A stretch of 34,320 bases of DNA from Actinomycetota bacterium (GTDB lineage: Bacteria; Actinomycetota; Actinomycetes; S36-B12). Position numbers and translations under genes: made by a program. Below the pieces are notes generated by a model that was given only the letters and a program-made list of their open reading frames with translations, had not been told where the DNA came from and ran no database searches. Location of the stretch: positions 1-34,320 of the forward strand of contig JAUXVJ010000012.1 in assembly GCA_030684515.1 (NCBI GenBank), written 5' to 3'. Shown here piece by piece: positions 10,981-18,534 of the stretch (its first letter is position 1; every line of letters begins with the position of its first letter).

Positions 10981-11111
10981 AGCGGGGAGAAACTGAGGAT
11001 GCACGATCACCGGCTTGCATGCCCTGCGAGTTACCCTCACAAGAGACCATTTCTTCACCCCACTCTGCACTCCCCCGGGAGTGCAAGCCTGCACCCACCC
11101 CGCACACTTTC
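10981..11111 (-). repeat. dispersed repeat copy 3 (core), putative structured RNA
   Basis: Core from AGCGGGGAGA to CCGCACACTTTC with the same ordered landmarks as copy 1, including GAGTGCAAGCCTGCACCC. The one deviation in that stem is A opposite C on the plus strand, which becomes a G-U pair on the minus strand. The full left arm is absent and a 17-bp hairpin (10898-10953) stands in its place. Together with copy 4 it flanks a single toxin-antitoxin pair. Confidence 0.8.
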
Positions 11112-11121
11112 ATTGCCGAGT

Positions 11122-11415
11122 TCAGGCGACGGCCTTCGGCTTGAGCTGGACAGAGAGCGTCGTGTCGAAAGCGCTAGCGATGCGCTGCAGGATCGGCAGG
11201 GTCGGCGTCGTACCGCCCGCCTCGAAACGCGCGATGGCGGGCTGGGTCATGCCGGTGAGTTTGGCCAGGTCGCGCTGGCTCCAGCCCCGCTCCTCGCGTA
11301 AACCACGAACCTGCTCCCCCAGTTCGAATGCGAGCTTGGCTGCGGCGTATGCGGGCTCAACTGCCGAGTCGCCTGCGCGAGCGGCCTTGATGTCATCCCA
11401 TGACGTACGTGCCAT
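11122..11415 (-). CDS. HigA-type XRE antitoxin
   Basis: 97 aa from ATG 11415. The C-terminal half is a Cro/C1 helix-turn-helix: LREERGWSQRDLAKLTGMTQ then PAIARFEAGGTTPTLPILQRI. Its ATG overlaps the toxin stop by one base (TGATG), with toxin gene first, the order typical of higBA loci. As the antitoxin it should bind and neutralise the upstream toxin and repress their promoter, where a palindrome is visible at 11761-11776. The pair is the only content between repeats 3 and 4. Confidence 0.9.
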   Translation of the reverse strand: MARTSWDDIKAARAGDSAVEPAYAAAKLAFELGEQVRGLREERGWSQRDLAKLTGMTQPAIARFEAGGTTPTLPILQRIASAFDTTLSVQLKPKAVA

Positions 11416-11762
11416 CACTCCTCCTCTTCCACATAGTGCTCGGCTTGCATGCAAGCGAGCATCGCCTTCTTCGCCCGTGCCACCTGCGCGCGATCCCTGT
11501 CCTTGGTCTTGGAAAAGACTGTCAGCAGAATGATTCGGCGGCCTGTGGCGATCCAGTAGGTAATCCGGATTGCCTGACGACCAAGATCGAACCGAAGCTC
11601 CCGCAACTTGCCGTCCAACTGCTTGGTGTACGGCTCAGAGAGCAGGACACCTCGCTCGGCCAGCAGATCAACGTAGAACGCCGCATAGCCGAACTCGCTG
11701 CCCACGAGCCCTTCAAGCCAGTCACGGACCTCCGGCTCAAGTTCCACCGAACCCCAGGACAT
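11415..11762 (-). CDS. HigB/Gp49-like RelE-superfamily toxin
   Basis: 115 aa from ATG 11762; GTG 11783 in the same frame would add seven residues but then include the palindrome 11761-11776 in the gene. VELEPEVRDWLEGL opens the protein as in phage Gp49-like/HigB toxins, and GKLRELRFDLGRQAIRITYW followed by IILLTVFSKTKDR is the strand pattern with basic residues expected of this ribosome-dependent mRNase fold. It is first in the operon with its antitoxin. No Shine-Dalgarno is seen, so it may be leaderless. Confidence 0.88.
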   Translation of the reverse strand: MSWGSVELEPEVRDWLEGLVGSEFGYAAFYVDLLAERGVLLSEPYTKQLDGKLRELRFDLGRQAIRITYWIATGRRIILLTVFSKTKDRDRAQVARAKKAMLACMQAEHYVEEEE

Positions 11763-11776
11763 ACCAACGATGGTAT
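11761..11776. promoter_or_regulatory. palindrome at toxin gene start, probable TA operator
   Basis: ATACCA and TGGTAT arms separated by four bases lie directly at the 5' end of the toxin gene. Autorepression by the toxin-antitoxin complex at such sites is the rule for higBA-type pairs. Confidence 0.5.
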
Positions 11777-11838
11777 CACTCACTGACGTCCACTAGCCCA
11801 CGTTCTGCGTCTTGACCGAAACCGATGTCGTTCCACTG

Positions 11839-12050
11839 TCCCCCGATACAACGAAAGGGCCCCGAATTCTCAGGACCCTTCGTCGTACGAACGCTCATTT
11901 AGTTGAACGTTCAATCTGTAGCGGGGAGACACTGAGGATGCACGATCGTTGGGTTGCGTGCCCTGCAAGTTGTCCTCACGAATCGCCATTTCTGCACCCC
12001 CTTCTGCTCTCCCTTGGGGGTGCAGGCCTGCACCCACCCCGCACACATTC
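11839..12050 (-). repeat. dispersed repeat copy 4, putative structured RNA with terminator
   Basis: Contains the hairpin (11851-11886), the GAACGCTCA / TGAACGTTC near-palindrome (11889-11912) and the core (11919-12050). Homology with copy 2 starts at TCCCCCGA near 11839; the further left segment of copies 2 and 5 is absent. The inner stem is GGGTGCA-GGCC-TGCACCC, perfectly paired. Confidence 0.85.
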
Positions 12051-12136
12051 ATGTCAGGCGCCCCTTCCAACCCAGAGCTTGATTCGCTTCAATTCAGGAC
12101 CGAGGTTCCTCTGCGCAGCGAAGCACGGAGTGGAAG

Positions 12137-12481
12137 CTACTTTGCGATCTTTGCGACGGTCAGCAATACCACTGAATCTTCTAGTGCTTCCAACGAGTGT
12201 GGCGCGTCGGGTACAACGAGAAGATCGCCAACCGACCCTTCCCATGCATCCGCACCAGTTGCTAACCGCACCCGCCCATGCAACACCTGAACCGTCGCTT
12301 CTCCTGGATTGGCATGTTCTTCGAGCATGCGCTGGGCGCTGAGTGCGATCAGTGTCTGACGAAGGACGTGCTCGTGTCCACCAAACACTGTTGTCGCACT
12401 GCGGCCACTCGATGCCTGTCGTGCAACTTCTAGCTGTGTTCGAGCAAGCGCTGTCAGCGAAAACTTCTCCACATCAACCAA
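12137..12481 (-). CDS. small cupin-domain protein
   Basis: 114 aa from TTG 12481; GTG a few codons on is an alternative, and the RBS is poor. VQVLHGRVRLATGAD then GDLLVVPDAPHSLEALEDS matches the two conserved motifs of a single cupin barrel, with HSLEA supplying the characteristic late histidine. EEHANPGEA precedes it where metal-binding histidines usually lie. Proteins of this size act as metal-dependent enzymes or small-molecule sensors; no specific function can be given. It stands alone, convergent with nothing nearby, just right of repeat 4. Confidence 0.75.
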   Translation of the reverse strand: MVDVEKFSLTALARTQLEVARQASSGRSATTVFGGHEHVLRQTLIALSAQRMLEEHANPGEATVQVLHGRVRLATGADAWEGSVGDLLVVPDAPHSLEALEDSVVLLTVAKIAK

Positions 12482-12722
12482 CTTCTTTCTGAGTTTGCTT
12501 GCACGTATGGATCCACAGTTTGAACCGCTCCGAACAATTGCGAGAAGTGAAGTGACCTACAAAGTATCCCGCCGACCCGGCGCTCGCACAACCTCTGAAT
12601 GCGTCACTTGATTGCCGGCGAATTGCATAGCAGCGCCGACTCCGCACGCTGAAGATCTCGCACCAGGACACAGGAGTGTTCACTTTCGCCTTAATGGTCA
12701 TTGTGCTCGCATTCCTCCTAGA

Positions 12723-12752
12723 TTGATGCAAACTTATCAACCGGGCTACAGT
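12723..12752 (+). promoter_or_regulatory. probable promoter of leader ORF and traR/dksA-like gene
   Basis: TTGATG (12723-12728) and TACAGT (12747-12752) are separated by 18 bp. The ATG at 12759 begins six bases after the -10 element, the spacing expected of a leaderless transcript. Confidence 0.55.
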
Positions 12753-12758
12753 TGTTCC

Positions 12759-12851
12759 ATGTCAAACGCCACCACCTGCGCGATTCCGCGCAAGCAAAAT
12801 GTGCAGCAACTCGACGCTGCTCGATTCATGCAAAGGCGATCGCGGGGCTAA
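12759..12851 (+). CDS. candidate leaderless 30-aa leader peptide
   Basis: ATG 12759 to TAA 12849-12851 encodes 30 residues beginning MSNATTCAIPRKQNVQQ. It has no Shine-Dalgarno but starts six bases after a good -10 element. A strong intrinsic terminator follows 13 bases after the stop, then the RBS of the TraR/DksA-like gene. This order (short ORF, terminator, gene) is that of an attenuation leader. There is one Cys, a Pro and several Arg codons but no obvious run of regulatory codons. Could equally be a chance ORF. Confidence 0.4.
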   Translation: MSNATTCAIPRKQNVQQLDAARFMQRRSRG

Positions 12852-12864
12852 ATCACAATTCCCC

Positions 12865-12897
12865 AGTCGGTGCCAAGTCTTGGTACCGACTATTTTT
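12865..12897 (+). terminator. Rho-independent terminator in the traR/dksA-like leader
   Basis: AGTCGGTGCCAA pairs with TTGGTACCGACT (12865-12891) with a single internal mismatch, followed by ATTTTTATT. It is the clearest intrinsic terminator in the window and lies inside the 5' leader of the gene starting at 12911, suggesting conditional readthrough or termination of the short upstream ORF. Confidence 0.8.
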
Positions 12898-12910
12898 ATT
12901 GGAGGACAGA

Positions 12911-13258
12911 ATGCAAACCCGGACCGAACTCGTACTAGGTGAGATTGATCTGGCCGAATTGAAGCAGGCCCTTGTTCGCTTGCGAGTGGAGAACGAAGCT
13001 GATGTCGCTCAAGCACGCATCACTCTCAACGCTTTGACTAGTGACAATTCCATTGGCAGTGCCTTACTTCAGCAGACTGCTGAAAATGCTGAGTACATGA
13101 TCGCGGACGCGCTCGGCATCATCGCGCTCGTAGATGCAGCGTTCGATCGCATGGAAATCGGCAATTACGGAACCTGCACCGTGTGTCGCGAGCCGATTCC
13201 ACTCGAACGACTTCAACTGCGCCCATACGGCATGACATGTGTCCCGTGTAATTCATGA
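12911..13258 (+). CDS. TraR/DksA family zinc-finger protein
   Basis: 115 aa from ATG 12911, with GGAGG five bases upstream; longer in-frame starts lie before the terminator and are unlikely. The C-terminus has the four-cysteine DksA/TraR finger: C89-x2-C92, then C110-x2-C113 with 17 residues between pairs (CTVCREPIPLERLQLRPYGM then TCVPC). The N-terminal about 80 residues are helical, consistent with the coiled coil that enters the RNA polymerase secondary channel. Actinobacterial members modulate transcription or are of unknown role. Expression may be controlled by the upstream terminator. Confidence 0.88.
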   Translation: MQTRTELVLGEIDLAELKQALVRLRVENEADVAQARITLNALTSDNSIGSALLQQTAENAEYMIADALGIIALVDAAFDRMEIGNYGTCTVCREPIPLERLQLRPYGMTCVPCNS

Positions 13259-13333
13259 GCGCGGGAAGAGGCCGGAAATGCGGCAACGACTTTCGGGAGT
13301 GGAAGTGATCGCTAGTACTTCACGCCATCGATT

Positions 13334-14029
13334 TCAGGCAGCGAGGGTCCCGGCGTCGGAGAGTGCCCCGTCGAGCAGGTGAACGACGTTGGCCATGCGC
13401 GGCAGATGGATCGAATCGTGGGTCACAAGCAAAGTAGCCGTCTTCATTTCCTCGGTTAACTGCAGGATCAAGTCCATGACTTTAGCGCCGTTGTCTTGGT
13501 CTAGGGCACTTGTGGGTTCATCTACTAGGAGCACGCTGGGCTCGTTCATCAGTGCGCGGGCGATGTTGATGCGTTGCCGCTGACCGCCAGAGAGCTGATT
13601 GGGGCGCTTGTCGCGATGGTCTGCAAGGCCAACCGCTTCAAGGATTGCGTCAGCATGGGCGGCGACCTTTGCACGGTTTCGTCTGCTGTGATGGTCGCCG
13701 AGTTCATTCATGACTTCCAGCTGCTCGCGAGCGGTCAGGGAAGCAATGAGGTTTGACTGCTGGAAAATGATCCCAATACTTCTGCGCCGAAGCTGGGTCG
13801 CTGCCGGCGGATTCAGCAGAGTCGTATCAATGCCGTCGATGATGACGCGGCCGGAATCCGGGCGAATAAGCGTTGCTGCGACGGCGAGGAGACTGGATTT
13901 TCCGCAGCCGCTGGGACCGGCGATTCCGACGACGGTTCCGGGTAGCACCGTGAGTGAAACATTGTCGACTGCGGTGATGCGTGCTTCGCCGTCGGGAAAG
14001 GTGAGGGTGATGTTGTCCAGGTGGATCAT
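13334..14029 (-). CDS. ABC transporter ATP-binding protein, MacB/LolD type
   Basis: 231 aa from ATG 14029. Walker A GPSGCGKS (38-45), Q-loop FQQS (89-92), signature LSGGQ (146-150), Walker B VLLVDE (166-171), D-loop SALD and switch His204 (VTHD) are all intact. Close spacing to the motifs of MacB/LolD/DevA ATPases, which power FtsX-like permeases exporting peptides, antibiotics or lipids. Its ATG overlaps the permease stop by four bases (ATGA), so both are co-translated. An open frame continues upstream to 14329 inside the permease gene and is rejected. Confidence 0.93.
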   Translation of the reverse strand: MIHLDNITLTFPDGEARITAVDNVSLTVLPGTVVGIAGPSGCGKSSLLAVAATLIRPDSGRVIIDGIDTTLLNPPAATQLRRRSIGIIFQQSNLIASLTAREQLEVMNELGDHHSRRNRAKVAAHADAILEAVGLADHRDKRPNQLSGGQRQRINIARALMNEPSVLLVDEPTSALDQDNGAKVMDLILQLTEEMKTATLLVTHDSIHLPRMANVVHLLDGALSDAGTLAA

Positions 14030-15096
14030 CGGTTGCTCCCAAGGGCTGTGAGGGGGTCGGCGGACGTGACAGAGCGGAGCGCGAAAGCGGCGCCAGCGAG
14101 CCCGAGTGTGATCATGATCAAACCCGGCAGGACCGTCGTTAGTGGGCTGAGCATGAATGGCAGTGCGGAACCAGCGAGCGCGCCGAAGAGACTGACAAAA
14201 CCCATGCCAAGGCCGATGCCGAGCAGCAGCACGATGAGTGCTTGGCCAAGCGCGTCGCGGATTAGGGATCTGGTGCTGGCACCCAAGGCTTTGAGTACGG
14301 CAACGTCGCCTTTCCTTTGCAGGGTCCATACCGTGAAGAACGCTCCGATCACCAGACCCGAGATGCCGAACAGCATGGCGACCATCAGCATCAGCGATCC
14401 GATCTCGGAGCGGAACGCACCAATTGCGGTTAGGGATACGAGCGTGCTTTGGGACAAGGTGGCATTGGCTGTGTCAGCAGCAGTCCAGTCAGGATTTCCG
14501 GTGACGGCCAAGACGGTGGCGTAGGCATCAGGATTACCCGTGGCGGTCGAGTAGACCTGCCAGTCGTGCAATGTCATTTGCACTACTGGGGTGTGGCTGT
14601 ACCAGCCGTCGCCGTCGACTGTTTCGACGGTGTAGGCAGTGCCGGCGATCGTGACGGCGTCGCCAGCAGTCACGCCAAGGGCTTTCGCTGCGGGATTGGA
14701 GAATCCCAGGAGTCCGTCACGGGAAGGTGCGCTCGAATCGAATCCTGGCCGCACGCCGAAGATGGCGATCGAGGCGCGAGTGCTGTCGGTTTCGGCGTGA
14801 GTCTGGCTGATGCCTATCGGTTGAGAGTTCTCCACTCCTGCTGTTGATCCCCATGCCGAAGCTTGCTGCTGGGTGATGGTGGAGTCGGAGAAGCTGGGGC
14901 CGGGTGCATCTACGCCAGGTGCAGAGAACACGATGCGATCAGCGGGGATTGCCAGCACTGCCGAAATATTTTGCGTGGCCAGGCCCCCTGTCAGGCCACT
15001 GAGGAAGCCCACCAGAACGGTGATGAGGCACACAACAGAGCCGATGAGCACGAAGCGGCCCTTGGCAAAGCGCAGATCGCGAAATGCGACGAACAT
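14026..15096 (-). CDS. FtsX-like ABC transporter permease
   Basis: 356 aa from ATG 15096, preceded by GGAAGGAA. One N-terminal membrane helix (about 14-36), a roughly 190-residue extracytoplasmic domain, then three C-terminal helices ending with the TADPLTAL-type tail (TSADPLTALGSNR) of MacB/FtsX/DevC permeases. Partner of the ATPase that overlaps its stop. Such pairs act as mechanotransmission exporters. The two-component system starting 163 bp away on the opposite strand likely controls it, as in many antimicrobial-peptide response loci. Confidence 0.9.
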   Translation of the reverse strand: MFVAFRDLRFAKGRFVLIGSVVCLITVLVGFLSGLTGGLATQNISAVLAIPADRIVFSAPGVDAPGPSFSDSTITQQQASAWGSTAGVENSQPIGISQTHAETDSTRASIAIFGVRPGFDSSAPSRDGLLGFSNPAAKALGVTAGDAVTIAGTAYTVETVDGDGWYSHTPVVQMTLHDWQVYSTATGNPDAYATVLAVTGNPDWTAADTANATLSQSTLVSLTAIGAFRSEIGSLMLMVAMLFGISGLVIGAFFTVWTLQRKGDVAVLKALGASTRSLIRDALGQALIVLLLGIGLGMGFVSLFGALAGSALPFMLSPLTTVLPGLIMITLGLAGAAFALRSVTSADPLTALGSNR

Positions 15097-15259
15097 GAAG
15101 TGTTCCTTCCTGCCATCGTTTTCGATGACAGGTCCACTCTCGCGTCTTGGACGGTTCAGTTCATCGGCCAGACGAACACTGTTGTGCAGCCGATGGAGGG
15201 ATGAGGCAGTCATACTTTCGAACGATGTGCATCATTGGAGGGTCGACTAAATTCAAACC

Positions 15260-16447
15260 ATGACCCGTGCAGCTGCGACTCCAGTCTTCGTTGGTCTACG
15301 CACAGGCCTGCACGTCCTGTTTCTTGCCCTCACATTCCTGGTCATCACCCGCGCTGTGATCACGCCGACCGACAGCAGCACCCCCATCGTCACCGTATCC
15401 ATCGCCCTTGCGGTGACCTATGGCCTGGGAGCATTCATCAGGCGCAGCGGGCCTGCGCACCGCAGGCTCCTGGCACTGGGTTGGTTGGGCGTACTCACCG
15501 TCGAATGGTTGATCCTGCTCGGGCTGAGCCCCGACGCCGCCTACCTAGTATTCCCGTTGTTTTTCCTCTTCCTTCACCTCTTGGGACGGTGGTGGGGGTC
15601 TACCGCGATCGTGACTTCGACAATCGTCGTGATCTGTGCGCTTGGACTGCGCGGAGAGTGGACAGTCGGTGGCGTGGTGGGCCCGCTTGTCGGTGCAGGT
15701 GTTGCGCTCTTGATCGGCCTTGGGTATCAAGCGCTGGCCCGCGAAGCCGAACAGCGTGAGGAACTCATGACCGAACTCCTCAATACGCGTGGGCAACTCG
15801 CTGCAACAGAGCACGAATCGGGAGTTCTCGCCGAACGCGCGCGGCTCGCCCGGGAGATCCACGACACCCTTGCCCAGGGCCTATCCAGCATTCAGATGCT
15901 CCTGTACGCAGCCGAACGCGCCGACCCTGACCGACCCGGCGTGGAGTACATCCGGCTTGCACGCGAAACCGCAGCCGCCAACCTCGCCGAGGCTCGGCGC
16001 TTTATACGCGAACTCACCCCACCCCAACTTGACGACCAGGGCCTAGGCGGTGCTCTCAACAGGCTTGCTCGCACACAGTGGGCAACTCAAGGACTCACCG
16101 TCAACGTGGAAGTGTCCGATGCAATCGCCCTGCCGATGCACCTCCAAACCGCTCTGCTGCGCATTGCGCAAGGAGCAATAGCAAACGTCATCCAGCACGC
16201 CCACGCCACCGCTGCCACGGTTGCCCTCACCGTCGAACAACAGGAGCTGCAGTTCACCATTGTTGACAACGGCTGCGGATTCGACCCGCTCATGCCGGTG
16301 AACAACGTGATGGGCAAGTCTGATTCATTCGGGCTGCAGGCCACGCAAGAGCGCGTAGAACAGTTGGGTGGAACCTTGACAATTGATGCCGCGCTGGGTC
16401 GCGGCACCACGTTGGCCGTCAACCTCTGCATCGGGGAAACGCCGTGA
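15260..16447 (+). CDS. sensor histidine kinase, NarL/DesK-like (HisKA_3)
   Basis: 395 aa. About five hydrophobic segments fill residues 15-155, with no large extracellular sensor domain. The dimerisation and phosphoacceptor helix is ARLAREIHDTLAQGLSSIQ with His201, characteristic of the HisKA_3 class. The ATPase domain shows NVIQHAHA (N box) and VDNGCGFD (G box). The ATG at 15260 lies six bases after TAAATT, so the gene may be leaderless. It overlaps the response regulator by four bases (GTGA). Divergent from the ABC exporter that it probably regulates. Confidence 0.93.
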   Translation: MTRAAATPVFVGLRTGLHVLFLALTFLVITRAVITPTDSSTPIVTVSIALAVTYGLGAFIRRSGPAHRRLLALGWLGVLTVEWLILLGLSPDAAYLVFPLFFLFLHLLGRWWGSTAIVTSTIVVICALGLRGEWTVGGVVGPLVGAGVALLIGLGYQALAREAEQREELMTELLNTRGQLAATEHESGVLAERARLAREIHDTLAQGLSSIQMLLYAAERADPDRPGVEYIRLARETAAANLAEARRFIRELTPPQLDDQGLGGALNRLARTQWATQGLTVNVEVSDAIALPMHLQTALLRIAQGAIANVIQHAHATAATVALTVEQQELQFTIVDNGCGFDPLMPVNNVMGKSDSFGLQATQERVEQLGGTLTIDAALGRGTTLAVNLCIGETP

Positions 16448-17070
16448 TCAGGCTGGTCATTGCAGATGATCACCCAGTGGTGCGCGCCGGCCTCAATGCA
16501 CTCTTCAGCCTGGAAGAGGACTTCGAGGTTGTCGCAGAAGCAACTTCACCCCAAGAAGCCGTGAACGCTGCGGAACGAGAGAACCCGGACGTTGTCCTGA
16601 TGGACCTTCAATTCGGCGCCGGTGCTACGCCAACAGGCGTCGACGCCACCCACCGCATCCGAGCACTCGACGCAGCCCCATATGTCCTCGTGCTGACGAA
16701 CTACGACTCGGATGCCGACATCCTTGGAGCTGTTGAGGCAGGCGCGAGCGGCTACCTCCTGAAAGACGCGCCCCCTCACGAACTCATCGCCGCAGTCAGG
16801 GCCGCCGCCGCCGGAGAAAGCGCTCTCGCCCCAGTGATCACGTCTCGACTACTGGACCGGTTACGCACACCTCGCGTGACTTTGAGCTCGCGAGAGATCG
16901 AAGTGCTCGAACTTGTTAGCGCTGGATACTCCAATACTGACATCGGCGCAGAACTGTTCATCACTGAAACCACAGTGAAATCGCACCTCGCGCACATCTA
17001 TTCCAAGCTCGACGTGACCTCTCGAACAGCGGCAATCTCCACAGCCAGACAAAGAGGGATTCTGCGCTAA
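16444..17070 (+). CDS. NarL/FixJ family response regulator
   Basis: 208 aa from GTG 16444. Receiver domain with acidic residues Asp8/Asp9 and phosphoacceptor Asp54 (VVLMDLQF), threonine at VLTNYDSD and lysine at LLKDAPP. C-terminal LuxR-type helix-turn-helix: LSSREIEVLELVSAGYSNTD then TVKSHLAHIYSKLDV. Cognate of the overlapping histidine kinase. Likely targets are its own promoter region and the divergent exporter between 15097 and 15259. Confidence 0.95.
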   Translation: MIRLVIADDHPVVRAGLNALFSLEEDFEVVAEATSPQEAVNAAERENPDVVLMDLQFGAGATPTGVDATHRIRALDAAPYVLVLTNYDSDADILGAVEAGASGYLLKDAPPHELIAAVRAAAAGESALAPVITSRLLDRLRTPRVTLSSREIEVLELVSAGYSNTDIGAELFITETTVKSHLAHIYSKLDVTSRTAAISTARQRGILR

Positions 17071-17120
17071 CTCGCTGCTCCATCGCCACTATCGCTCTCA
17101 AGCGCTCTCGCAAGCATGAA

Positions 17121-17552
17121 ATGAAACCACACCCTTCTGCCCACTACACCACACATCACTTAGACGGAAGGATGCTGACATTGGACAGCGCCACCACGGA
17201 TCTCAAGGCGTCAAAGCCCAGGACTGGACCAATGGTCCGAACCTTCAAGACCATCGCCGTCATCGAGGCATTCACCTGGGCCGGACTTCTAGTCGGGATG
17301 TACCTCAAATACATCACTGAAACCACACAACTAGGAGTGCGCGTCTTCGGCAGCCTGCACGGCGCGGCATTCATCGCCTACGTCATCATCACGATTCTGA
17401 CAGCGAGACACCAAAAGTGGCCCATCCGATGGACCACCATCACCGCGCTTGGCGCATCCATTCCACCCTTCGCCACAGTCATATTCGAAATGTGGGCACA
17501 ACGCCGCGGATACCTTCGAACAACTGGACAGGCCAAGCGAGTCAATAACTAG
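17121..17552 (+). CDS. DUF3817 family membrane protein
   Basis: Up to 143 aa. Three hydrophobic helices with FKTIAVIEAFTWAGLLVGMY, GSLHGAAFIAYVI and the final ASIPPFATVIFE segment are the DUF3817 pattern (G-x-x-HG, PPF-x-T-x-x-FE). The family is common in Actinomycetota and its role is unknown. Start is uncertain: ATG 17121 lacks an RBS, ATG 17172 abuts GGAAGG, and TTG 17181 has that GGAAGG at a good distance. Same strand as the two-component genes, 50 bp downstream. Confidence 0.85.
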   Translation: MKPHPSAHYTTHHLDGRMLTLDSATTDLKASKPRTGPMVRTFKTIAVIEAFTWAGLLVGMYLKYITETTQLGVRVFGSLHGAAFIAYVIITILTARHQKWPIRWTTITALGASIPPFATVIFEMWAQRRGYLRTTGQAKRVNN

Positions 17553-17734
17553 CCAAGCAAGTACGAGGACGGCGAGGGCCGTTGCCTTAGCCAATGCGAA
17601 TCGTCAAGTACAGGCTGTGTCTGACCGGCATGGTCCGTGGTGAAGGGCTTTGCCAAGCAATTTGCACCTCAGGGTTGCCGTTGCTGTCGATCCCAATGAC
17701 TGTGGCTGAGTCTCGCTGGCAAGTTGATTCCCAA
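17553..17734. other. degenerate minus-strand coding tail next to repeat 5
   Basis: On the minus strand this reads as the C-terminal part of a protein (FGTGQVGW, VIGIDSNGNPEVQIAW, ending TIRIG). The same frame enters the left arm of repeat 5. Partly similar DNA flanks repeat 2, so it may be a gene end carried with the repeat. No start is identified. Confidence 0.35.
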
Positions 17735-18033
17735 CCAACTTGCCCCGTACCGAATAGGCACCACCGTTGACTGGCCATGACCAATTCCCACCACACAGCA
17801 AGCGAGCTCGCTCGTCCTCCCCCGAAAAGACAAAGGGGCCCTGATGTCTCAGGGACCCTCTGTCGTACCGAACGCTCATGTAGTTGAACGTTCAATTTCT
17901 GTAGCGGGGAGACATAAGTAGGGCGCGACCAATGGGTTGGGCGCAATGCAAGATCTCCTCACGAAACCTCACTTTGCACCCCCCTTCTGCACTCCCTCTG
18001 GAGGGCAGGCCTGCACCCCCATTGTCCATAAAC
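17735..18033 (-). repeat. dispersed repeat copy 5 (full length, subtype B), putative structured RNA
   Basis: Left arm as in copy 2 (CCAACTTGC, ACCGTTGAC, GCGAGCTCGCTCG), hairpin at 17829-17864, near-palindrome at 17870-17893 and core at 17902-18033. The core end differs from copies 1-4: the CCCCGCACACTTTC end is replaced by CCCCCATTGTCCATAAAC, shared with copy 6. GACATAAGTAGGGCGCGACC also matches copy 6. It separates the two-component/DUF3817 module from the graspetide-like locus. Confidence 0.85.
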
Positions 18034-18159
18034 GCTGACTATTGAATAGGCAGCGAGGCAGCGAGCGGCACGAGATTCTTTCCATTGCCAGTGCGATCTG
18101 TCTGAAGTAGCCCTCACCTCCTCGGCTACGCCTAAAGGGTCTAGTACCTATGTGACGAG

Positions 18160-18165
18160 TAGTCT
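18160..18165 (+). promoter_or_regulatory. probable -10 element for the precursor peptide gene
   Basis: TAGTCT fits TANNNT and ends six bases before ATG 18172, the leaderless spacing seen at several other genes in this window. No good -35 is visible. Confidence 0.35.
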
Positions 18166-18171
18166 CGCCTC

Positions 18172-18324
18172 ATGGCGACCGCTATTTCGTTGTATGGCTT
18201 GTTGAGCGAGCCTCTAGAAGCATCGAACGCATCGCCGCGCACTTCTATGGTTACGAAATCGATCGAAACCGTGGATGAAGGAACCTCTTACATTTTCATG
18301 GCTGCGGGATTGACGCTCGGCTGA
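18172..18324 (+). CDS. putative graspetide precursor peptide A
   Basis: 50 aa small protein, not recognisable by itself. It aligns with the next ORF: LYGLLSEP near residue 7-14 matches LYALLSSG, and KSIETVDEGTS (29-39) matches ASIETVDEASS, followed in both by a hydrophobic stretch and GL. Two paralogous short peptides in tandem directly before an ATP-grasp ligase is the arrangement of graspetide precursors, where Ser/Thr hydroxyls are joined to Glu/Asp carboxyls; the conserved SIETVDEGTS contains four S/T and three D/E. No Shine-Dalgarno; a -10-like element suggests a leaderless start. Same frame as peptide B, separated by stops and 45 bp. Confidence 0.65.
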   Translation: MATAISLYGLLSEPLEASNASPRTSMVTKSIETVDEGTSYIFMAAGLTLG

Positions 18325-18369
18325 CATTCGCAATAGCGAAGCGCGACTGCCTACGGGCGGAGGTTAGTG

Positions 18370-18534
18370 TTGGCAATACCAGCTTCAGATCTGTATGCGC
18401 TCTTGTCCAGCGGCTTCGATGTCCCTCTCGCCAGTTCGCTAGTCTCTTCCACTCTGACAAGGGCTTCCATTGAAACTGTCGATGAGGCCTCATCCGGATT
18501 GTGTTTGTTCACTCCGGGCCTGAACATCTCATGA
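18370..18534 (+). CDS. putative graspetide precursor peptide B
   Basis: 54 aa from TTG 18370, with GGAGG six bases upstream (18359-18363); GTG 18367 is an alternative. Leader part MAIPASDLYALLSSGFDVPL, then TRASIETVDEASSG and a C-terminal tail CLFTPGLNIS. The conserved segment shared with peptide A is the likely modified core, the LYxLLS helix the likely recognition site for the ligase (inference). Its TGA overlaps the ATG of the ATP-grasp gene (ATGA), so precursor and ligase are translationally coupled. Confidence 0.7.
   Translation: MAIPASDLYALLSSGFDVPLASSLVSSTLTRASIETVDEASSGLCLFTPGLNIS

Noticed and set aside
13827..14329. Extension of the ABC ATPase into the permease gene
   Set aside because: ATG 14029 begins the conserved MIHLDNITL sequence and forms an ATGA overlap; the extension is an out-of-frame reading of the permease.
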